Positions 56,570 to 64,000 of a DNA stretch of 64,000 nucleotides are shown in pieces. A program made the position numbers and the translations under genes. Below the pieces are notes generated by a model. That model searched no databases, was not told where the DNA came from, and saw only the letters and a program-made list of their open reading frames with translations. Each line of letters begins with the position of its first letter. Within the stretch, counting starts at the first letter, position 1. The stretch lies in contig NC_053491.1 of NCBI RefSeq assembly GCF_905171775.1, forward strand, positions 222,246,486-222,310,485, read 5' to 3'. The stretch is from Rana temporaria. Its lineage: Eukaryota > Chordata > Amphibia > Anura > Ranidae.

Positions 56570-56757
56570 GACCGCATACACACTATTCGATTTTCTGCAG
56601 ATTTTTGTCTTCAGATTTACTAAAACCATATAATATGAGGTCCAACCTTAATTGTTTCAATTTGTATGCAATCAGGCAGGCCCTTGCATTACATGGTTTT
56701 GGTCAATCTGAAGGAAACAATCTGCAGAAAACCTAATAGTGTGTATGAGGCTTAAAG
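56570..56757. mobile_element. MITE, ATACACACTATTCGATTTTC arm
   Basis: GCATACACACTATT with TTTTCTGCAGATT is mirrored by AATCTGCAGAAAACC and AATAGTGTGTATGAGGC. Confidence 0.75.
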
Positions 56758-56880
56758 TGGTTGTAAACCCTTACAGACCACTTTAACCTACATGTAAGCC
56801 TAGTTTAAGGCTTACCTGCAGGTGCAACAAATATCTCCTAAACCTACACGGTTTAGGAGATATTTGCAAAAGTCTATGGC
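56754..56880. mobile_element. AAAGTGGTTGTAAACCC repeat with hairpin
   Basis: Contains the perfect 14-bp hairpin ATATCTCCTAAACC/GGTTTAGGAGATAT (about 56830-56862) and a start shared with the 30283 element. Confidence 0.6.
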
Positions 56881-56889
56881 GCATGCCAG

Positions 56890-57185
56890 AAGTATCTACC
56901 CCTTCTCCAAGTACAGATCCTCCTAAGCCAAAATCCCCCACAGTACAGATCCCCCCCCAGTACAGATCTCCCCCTGCAGCCCGATCCCTCCCAAAACAGA
57001 CACCCTCAGTACAGTCCACCTTTCCAACCCCTCTTTTAGAACAGACACCCCCTCCAGACTACCTCCTAAGTGCAGACCACCCCCTTAGAATAGATACCCC
57101 AGTACACACCACCTTAATACATCCCACTCTGCAAAATACAGATCACATACTCCTAGCCCCCCCACCAGTACAGACCTCCTCTTTC
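56890..57185 (+). repeat. CAGTACAGATCCCCC-type degenerate minisatellite
   Basis: Repeated AGTACAGATC, AGTACAGACC and AGAACAGACACCCC units. The open frame 56883-57245 (Pro/Thr/Ser-rich) follows from the repeat and has no recognisable domain. Confidence 0.6.
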
Positions 57186-57240
57186 CAACACACCCTCCCT
57201 AAAACTCATTCACCAGATCTCAGATGCAGCAGCAGATTAC

Positions 57241-58213
57241 AGTAAATGGATCCTCCTACAGTTCTGAATTACCAATGAGCCCACTGGGAAAGATCTGGCA
57301 CTTACATCATCCATAGCTATTTTGGTAAACTGAGGTCCATCATGCATTATGTTTAGTCTCAATTTTGAAGGACTATCGGGTTGATCAGCATTTCCTGGGT
57401 GCAACAGTCATCCCTTACTTGACCTTTTAAACTAGTTGGAAGTCAATGGAATTGATTAAAAAGAACCAAAAAAAAAGGGCTTCAGATGCCCGAACAGGAT
57501 TTACTTGCTGCCATCTGAGAATTAATCAGTGCTAATTTTAGTGGATTTTTAATTGTCAACCTGCATATACTGAGTTTGACCTTGTGTCTGGCATTGCCCC
57601 ACTAGACTCTTGAATGGTAATTTGAGAACTGAGGATAATGGATTTAAGGAGACCCATGGGACTGAAGATAAGATAATGGATGAGCAACAAGCAACTGATT
57701 AAAGAAACATATGAACAGGTGCTTCGTGGGCATTGGCTTGTTAGCTGATGTATCAGAATGAAACACTCTGCTTACTGAGGGTAGTAGAATATTACTTGCA
57801 TGTAGGCCATTTTGTAGCCACAATATGTTTTCTACAATCAGTTAAAGGGATAGCAGTAATCCTTAAGTATGTGATTCTGGTCCTAGAAAATAAGAAGATT
57901 TTAAGACAAAGAACATTGGGGAAAAAGTATTGAAAATATAAGTTGAAAAATACCTCCTCTAACTTCTAGTCAGAAGAGGATAAAGAAAGATTTTGTTAGA
58001 TTTAAATATACTCTGTCTAATAATAAAAGAGTGTGTAAATCTAGCGATATTATTTAGGCTAATATTGACAATCTAAAGAACTAAGTCATATTGAATAATC
58101 TAAAAATCACAAACTTTCTCTGGAACAGATAATTAATAAAAAAGATATGGATTTTGTTTCATGCAGAGATGGCACAACCTTTTATCTGCTAAGACTGACC
58201 CTGCTGCTTACTA
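57241..58213. other. No feature recognised
   Basis: AT-rich, far upstream of the promoter. Open frames are short. Confidence 0.4.
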
Positions 58214-59608
58214 GACATGTACATTCGTTTTCGTCCGAATGCATTTTCGTCCGAATTTCGGGTATCTTCGTTATCATTTTAACGAACGCGCAGAATCCGG
58301 AATCCAAAAGATCATAAAAAAATGCTTTATTTTCGTTTTCGTTGCGACAACAGTTAGATATAGGTAGGAGATTCGACATGACGCTGACAATAGCGATCTG
58401 TGTCTATTGAACATGCGGTCGAATGTATATAACCTAACTCTATTAGTCCAAGATTATTTTACATAGAGAGGAAAGATTTGACAATATAGAGACAGTGTTG
58501 GGGTAGACCATTCGACATGAACGACGAAGACTCGACGAAGCAGCGAAAAACATACAAGCGCCGAATCTGTCATTGAAGGCTTATGGTGTCTGTCAATAGT
58601 TCTAAGAAGATTCGACAAGCAGCTAAACTGTACGACGTCACAATCTTACATTTTTGGTCAAATGCTCCACCCATAGGCTATAGAAGAATTTGAATGTTGG
58701 TTGACTAGTAATAATAATTTATAAATGCAAACAAACGACTAGCCCTTCCTAAAATCAAAGCGCTTGTGGAAGAGAGGAGAGAAACTAAATGAAAATACAC
58801 AGAGGGACTATAATCACCTCCCTCTAGGACAATATAAAAAAACAGTGATGATAAAAAGCTGCCACCTTATCCCATCTACTGGTGCACCAACGTGATGTGA
58901 TGTATTGCCTTTGAATTTTTTATATATTGTAAGTGCAATTTTAAAGGGGAGAGGTTATAAATAAAAAGTTTATTCAGTATTACACTATTGTGGCTTTTTT
59001 ACCTCTATATCTGAGCACCAGTCGCTGGATGCGTTTATGTACCCTTTTAAATCTGAAGAAGTGGAGAGGCATTTTTGAGTCCATACAACGCTGTATATAC
59101 AGTACCTTTTGGTAAGAGCAATTACAACAGGGGTGTATTTAGACCCCGAATTATCTTCACGTGTGGTGGTTCTAGTGGAAGGGGATGAGCATTTCAAGCT
59201 GTTGAGATATCTTTTGCTTTTCTTTGAACAAGGACTCTTGTTTCTACTGTTTCTTACCTGTAAATGATCTTCACCGTCTTAACTTTTTCAGATATAGTGT
59301 TTATTTATTAGAAAAAATATATATATAGATATATGTTTTTAGGTAGCGCCGCCTTGATATGTAATGTGTTGTTAATGCATTGTATGTTGTATTGCTAATA
59401 ATTTATAAATATAATTATTACTAGTGTCATACAACATTAGAATTCTTCTATAGCTTGTAGGCGGAACATTCGACCGGAAATGTACGATTGCGGCGTCGTA
59501 CAGTTTAGCTGCTCCGTCGAATATTCTTAGAACTTTAGACAGACACCATAAGCCTTCAATGACAGATTCGACCTTAATTAATTTGGATTTTCGGACGAAT
59601 GCATTTTT
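58214..59608. mobile_element. Large foldback element, CGTCCGAATGCATTTT ends
   Basis: TCGTCCGAATGCATTTTCG at the left is mirrored by TTTTCGGACGAATGCATT at the right. Inner pairs: TTGAAGGCTTATGGTGTCTG with CAGACACCATAAGCCTTCAA, and GGCTATAGAAGAATT with AATTCTTCTATAGC. The centre (about 58735-59390) is unpaired and includes AAATCTGAAGAAGTGGAG. Confidence 0.75.
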
Positions 59609-60140
59609 TAACCACTTAAGGACCCCTTCAATGGCACGGCTGGGCACATCAACGTATAGGTACGTTGCTCTTTAAGCCCAGCCGTGGGGTCGCGGCGGGC
59701 GCGCCCGCGGTGCGCTCCTGCGACCCGGTCCGAAGCTCCGTGACCGCGTGACTCGCAGACCCGATCGCCGCTGGAGTCCCGCGATCGGTCCCCGGAGCTG
59801 AAGAACGGGGAGAGCCATGTGTAAACACGGCTTCCCCGTTCTTCACTGTGGCGGCAGCATCGATCGTGTCATCTCTTTTATAGGGGGACACAATCGATGA
59901 CATCACACCTACTTCAGGTCACACATACTGTAACCCCATCAGCGCCCCCTGTGGTTAACTCCCAAACTGCAACTGTCATTTACACAATAAACAATGCATT
60001 TTAAATGCATTTTTTGCTGTGAAAATGACAATGGTCCCAAAAATGTGTCAAAATTGTCTGAAGTGTCCACCATAATGTTGCAGGCACAAAAAAAATCACT
60101 GATCGCCGCCATTAGTAGTAAAAAAAATAAAAGGACAAGG
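59606..60140. mobile_element. TTAACCACTTAAGGACC element, truncated
   Basis: Begins TTAACCACTTAAGGACCCC and matches 61058-61600 through CGCCGCCATTAGTAGTAAAA, then is lost just before the LTR-like element. Confidence 0.75.
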
Positions 60141-60161
60141 TTCTGGATCTGCTTTGTGTGA

Positions 60162-60839
60162 TGTAACGGGAGGGCCCGTGGAACCCAGAAGCTCTTAGAA
60201 AGTATGAGATACTCCTGTTTCAGCTTCCCCAACGTCTCTTATGTGTAGATCACCCTGTGTCTCTAATAGGGGCACAGGGTGAATGAGAACCCCACTATGA
60301 TCTGTGCTAGTCAGATTTAATGCGGTATACATTGTATATATATTGTGTGTTGGCTGTTGTGTACTATAAGCTTGCTGTTATGGGGTGGTGTGTGATTGCA
60401 TTCTATTGTCTATTGTGATAATTAAGTCTGCTACTGTGATGATGTTGACTGAGTTTAGGAGACGGCAAGGCTAGCCTAAAGGTCAAGTGTCTGAGTCATC
60501 AGCTGTAGTTAATTAGCTCACCTGTTGTTGTCTGCTAAGGGATAAATTGACACTCAGAATAATGTGTATTGGTGGCTCGTTATGTAACCATTGTGTGATG
60601 TTGTGGGTGGATCCGGGCCATATCTCCTGTGGTATCCTAAATTGTATATAAGAGCCTGTATTTCTCAATAAAGTCATTCCCTGTTTGGAACTTGAAAACA
60701 GAGCTGTGTCTCGTTAATGGGGGGAATTATCCTTAAGTGTCTTGTTCGCCTTACTGTGGAGTGTCGGTAGCTGCCTTGTGTTCGGAAAGGGAATATCATA
60801 AACGGCGTTAACCCCTTTCCCATTTGGGGTGCCGTTACA
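60162..60839 (+). mobile_element. Probable solo LTR
   Basis: A 678-bp unit starting TGTAACGG and ending CCGTTACA, the TG...CA form of retroviral or Gypsy-type LTRs. Inside is TATATAAGAGCC (about 60645) closely followed by CAATAAAGTC (about 60667), as in U3-R. No matching second LTR or gag/pol is nearby. The target duplication is unclear. Orientation + is inferred from the TATA and AATAAA. Confidence 0.6.
60645..60673 (+). promoter_or_regulatory. LTR TATA box and polyadenylation signal
   Basis: TGTATATAAGAGCC followed about 20 bp later by AATAAA, the usual core arrangement in a short-R LTR. Confidence 0.5.
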
Positions 60840-61057
60840 TGTACATAATCTGGAAACAGCATAGTCTGTAAAGAAGAAAATCATTAAGCTTCTCCCTGTT
60901 TGGTCCCCAAACCTTATAACCTTGTAAAAATGCCTTAATGCTCTTCGAATTTTTTTTTTTACAATTTCTAGGTAGATATCTTTAGGTCAGTTCAGGTAAA
61001 AAAAGAATGTTGTACATGTGAGGACTCAAATGGGACTATTTTTCAAGGAAATTATAT

Positions 61058-62033
61058 TTAACCACTTAAGGACCGCCTCCTGCACATAAACGTCGGAAGA
61101 ATGGCATGGCTGGGCACAAGCACGTACCTGTACGTCCTCTTTAAGTGCCCAGTCGTGGGTCGCGGGCACGCGCCCGCGACCCGGTCCGCAGCTCTGTGAC
61201 CGCGGCCACGGGACCCGCGGACACGATCGCCGCTGGGTCCCCAGAGCTGAAGAACAAGGAGAGCTGTGTTTAAACACAGCTTCTCCGTTCTTCACTGTGG
61301 CGCTGTCATTGATTGTGTGTTCCCTGATATAGGGAAGCACAATCAATGACGTCACACGTCCAGCCCCGCCCCCTACAGTTAGAAACACATATGAGGTCAC
61401 AATTTACCCCTTCAGCGCCCCCTAGTGGTTAACTCCCAAACTGCAATTGTCATTTTCACAGTAAACAATGCATTTTTATAGCATTTTTTGCTGTGAAAAT
61501 TACAATTGTCCCAAAAATGTGTCAAAATTATCCGATATGTCCGCCATAATGTCGCGGTCACGAAAAAAAACGCTGATCGCCGCCATTAGTAGTAAAAAAA
61601 AAATTATTAATAAAAATGCAATAAAACTATCCCCTATTTTGTAAACACTATAAATTTTGCGCAAACCAATCGATAAACGCTTATTGCAATTTTTTTAACC
61701 AAAAATAGGTAGAAGAATACGTATTGGCCTAAACTGAGGAAAACATTTTTTTAATATATTTTTGGGGGATATTTATTATAGCAAAAAGGAAAAATATTGC
61801 ATTTTTTTCAAAATTGTCGCTCTATTTTTGTTTATAGCGCAAAAAATAAAAACCGCAGAGGTGATCAAATACCACCAAAAGAAAGCTCTATTTGTGGGAA
61901 AAAAAGGACGCCAATTTTGTTTGGGAGCCACATCACATGACCGTGCAATTGTCAGTTAAATCGACGCAGTGCCGAATCGCAAAAACTGGCCAGGTCCTTT
62001 ACCTGCATTTTGGTCCAGGTCTTAAGTGGTTAA
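61058..62033. mobile_element. TTAACCACTTAAGGACC element, full copy
   Basis: Left TTAACCACTTAAGGACCGCC, right CCAGGTCTTAAGTGGTTAA. The right half carries the GCGCAAACCAATCGATAAAC and ACCACCAAAAGAAAGCTCTA words found inverted at 38900-39230. Non-coding; about 975 bp. Confidence 0.8.
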
Positions 62034-62083
62034 CCTCTCAAAAGCCACTTGTGGGTTTGTTTATTTGTTAGTTGTTTTTTAAT

Positions 62084-62895
62084 TACCGTATTTATCGGCG
62101 TATAACACGCACTTTTCCCCCCGTAAAATAGGGGGGAAATCACGGGTGCGTGTTATACGCTGATAGCGTACCTCGGAGAAGAAGGAGGGGGACGAGCACC
62201 GCCGGAATCACCGAGCCGCCATGTCCTGTTTACTCGTCTCTGACATCACACACACGTCCCGCCTCCGCCACCGGCATTGGACCAATGTTCTGTCAATCAC
62301 AATAGCTGGTCCAATGGCGATGGCGGAGGTGGGACTGTGTATGTGACTGCCGACTGAGAGCCGAGTACTGTAAACAGAAGATGACAGCTCGGTGATTTCG
62401 GCAGCGCTCGTCCCCCTCCTGATTTCCTGCACTGCATGAGAGATGGTAAGGCTACAGATAGGCATCAGGATGCATTGGATGGGGGCAGATCAGGCTGCAG
62501 ATGGGCACAGAGGCTGCATTGAGGCTGCATTGGATGGGCACAGACCAGGCTACAGATGGGTACAGAGGCTGCATTGAGGCTGCAGATGGACATAAGGCTG
62601 CATTGGATGGGCACAGATAAGGCTGCAGATGGACACAGAGGCTGCATTGAGGCTACAGATGGGCATCAGGCTGCATTGGATGCTGCAGATGGGCACAGAG
62701 GTTGCATTGAGGCTGCAGATAGGCATTAGGCTGTATTATAGCTGCAGATGGACACTAATCAGGCTGCATTGATTGGCACTGATCATTATTCTGCTTCAAA
62801 GTGGTTTATTTGAAAATAACATTTTTTTCCCTAAAACTTTCCTCTTGGGGTGCGTGTTATACGCCGGCGAGTGTTATACGCCGATAAATACGGTA
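62084..62895. mobile_element. TIR element, TACCGTATTTATCGGCGTAT ends
   Basis: Left TACCGTATTTATCGGCGTATAACACGCAC (29 bp, written as one motif in two parts here: TACCGTATTTATCGG + CGTATAACACGCAC) is mirrored at the right by GTTATACGCCGATAAATACGGTA. It encloses the minisatellite below and has no coding frame. Confidence 0.8.
62455..62770 (+). repeat. Minisatellite AGGCTGCATTGGATGGGCAC
   Basis: Alternating units AGGCTGCATTGGATGGGCAC and AGGCTGCAGATGGGCACAG, each about 20-22 bp, roughly 14 in all, inside the TIR element. Confidence 0.85.
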
Positions 62896-63697
62896 GTCAA
62901 TTTTTTTTCTGGAAACAGATCAAGGAGTGGATCAGGCAACTCACAAATGGCACAGTTGTCCAATTTTTAGGGGGGTTAAAGCAGATGTTGACAATGGCTC
63001 CTCACCACTTGCCTCATGCCGGGCAGGGATCCCCAACAAGCACCAAACATATTGGAATGAGCTAAGGATGATGCCATACAAGCCCACACCTCTGACAATG
63101 GCATCTACCTGGTCTCAAGCCTTTCACATGCCCAAGATCAGAACAAATATAACTGGGGTAATAGTTCTTTAAGGAGACTTCAGGTTACAGCTGCACAGAA
63201 TATTCTAAGATACTGAAAATTTACTTAATGGAAGGACATTTACCAAAGGTCTACTGCAAAACTAATGGATGCACATTGCTGAGATACAAGTAACATGACT
63301 TTGCAGGAGCTTGATTGCAGGGACTGAAGGATAAATCAGAAGTAAAAGAAGACCCCTAGAGTTCTATGGTGTAGGAGTGCTAGTAGACTAGCTTACGCTA
63401 ATGGAGATTTTTGGTGTAGGTGGGAACTCAAGAAGATCAGTCAGGTTTCAAGCAGAGTTAAGTTTCCAGTAAAGAGAAGACACCATGGTGACAGCTGAAG
63501 GATATCACTCATAGGAGTGACACAGCTTTTATAAAGAAGCATAAAAACAATATTAATAATTGCTATATTGAATATAAATCATTTTTTTGCATATGAAATA
63601 ATTATTATACATTCAGTGATTCTCTGGAATCTTTTATCTGGCAAGATAGTAAGGCCAGCTTTTCTCTTAGTTTTTTTTACCTACAGTATTAAGTTCT
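62896..63697. other. No feature recognised
   Basis: The sequence near 62910-63170 gives short open frames in three frames and could be decayed transposon sequence. I cannot assign it. Confidence 0.3.
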
Positions 63698-64000
63698 TTA
63701 AAGTGATTCTAAAGGCTCCAGGTTTTTTGTACCCTAATGCATTCTATGCAATAAGGTAAAAAAAACTTCTGGGTGCAGTCTTCTGCCCAACCCACCTTAT
63801 ACTTACCTTAACCCAATCTCGATCCAGCAATGTGCATGAGAGCAGCAGCTCTCTTCTCTCCTCATTGGCTCCTGCTGCTGTCAATCACAGCCAGTGAGCC
63901 AATGAGGAGAGAGCAGGCAGCAGGGCTGAGCCATGCTCTGAATGGACGAGCCTGCTTGAATGCCCCTATAGCAAGAGGCTTGCTATTAAGAGTACTCAGC
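63698..64000. mobile_element. TTTAAAGTGATTCTAAAGG repeat, cut by window edge
   Basis: Starts TTTAAAGTGATTCTAAAGGC, in the style of the other TTAAAG-ended elements, with inner CCTCATTGGCTCCTGCTGCT and GAGCCAATGAGGAG pairing (about 63860-63910). The right end is outside the window. Confidence 0.5.

Noticed and set aside
56883..57245. Pro-rich 120-codon frame
   Set aside because: Follows a degenerate CAGTACAGATC repeat, with no start context or homology.

Overview
The window looks like amphibian nuclear DNA, most probably from a true frog (Ranidae). The repeat load points that way: many short foldback elements whose ends read GGCCCCGTACACACG, several ends reading TTAACCACTTAAGGACC, TTAA-flanked elements starting AAAGCGGAGGTTCACCC, Tc1-like relics, CR1- and L2-type LINEs. 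The organism is inferred from remembered repeat families, not from a search. Bacterial features (operons, CRISPR, ribosome sites) do not apply. No tRNA or rRNA gene was recognised.

The one host gene I can support lies on the minus strand and covers most of the window. It consists of a TATA promoter at about 53.31 kb, a first coding exon of exactly 25 nt (53154-53178, MPEPTMNT plus one base), a 240-nt exon (21312-21551) and two short linker exons (15809-15862 and 4873-4917). All introns are phase 1 and every internal exon is a multiple of 3. The 25-nt phase-1 first exon, the MPEP start, and the match of the 80-codon exon to the C0 immunoglobulin domain of cardiac myosin-binding protein C (same Ser-to-Trp spacing, WQxGG, SKVK near the end) identify a MYBPC-family gene. 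The MPEPT start and huge first introns favour the slow skeletal type (mybpc1), yet C0 is usually regarded as specific to the cardiac protein. A diverged C0 exon in such a gene is the most interesting item here. The gene continues beyond position 1. C1, the M-domain and later domains are outside the window.

Layout: 0-4.8 kb, a dead Tc1 element with another element nested in it, a foldback with 23-bp tandem repeats, a foldback MITE and a possible broken retrocopy. 4.9-21.3 kb, introns with scattered MITEs. 21.6-53.1 kb, the roughly 31.6-kb first intron, packed with a palindromic Tc1 dimer, (TA)n, a Tc1 relic, minisatellites, an L2-like LINE carrying its own insertion, stacked and nested MITEs, a CR1-like LINE with reverse transcriptase motifs, and another Tc1 relic. 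53.3-64 kb, sequence upstream of the promoter: more Tc1 and foldback elements, a probable solo LTR, two copies of a roughly 1-kb CACTTAAG-ended element, and a minisatellite-bearing TIR element.

Limits: exon calls rest on splice motifs, phase and hand alignment. TE family names are from memory. Borders are approximate except where a target-site duplication is given.
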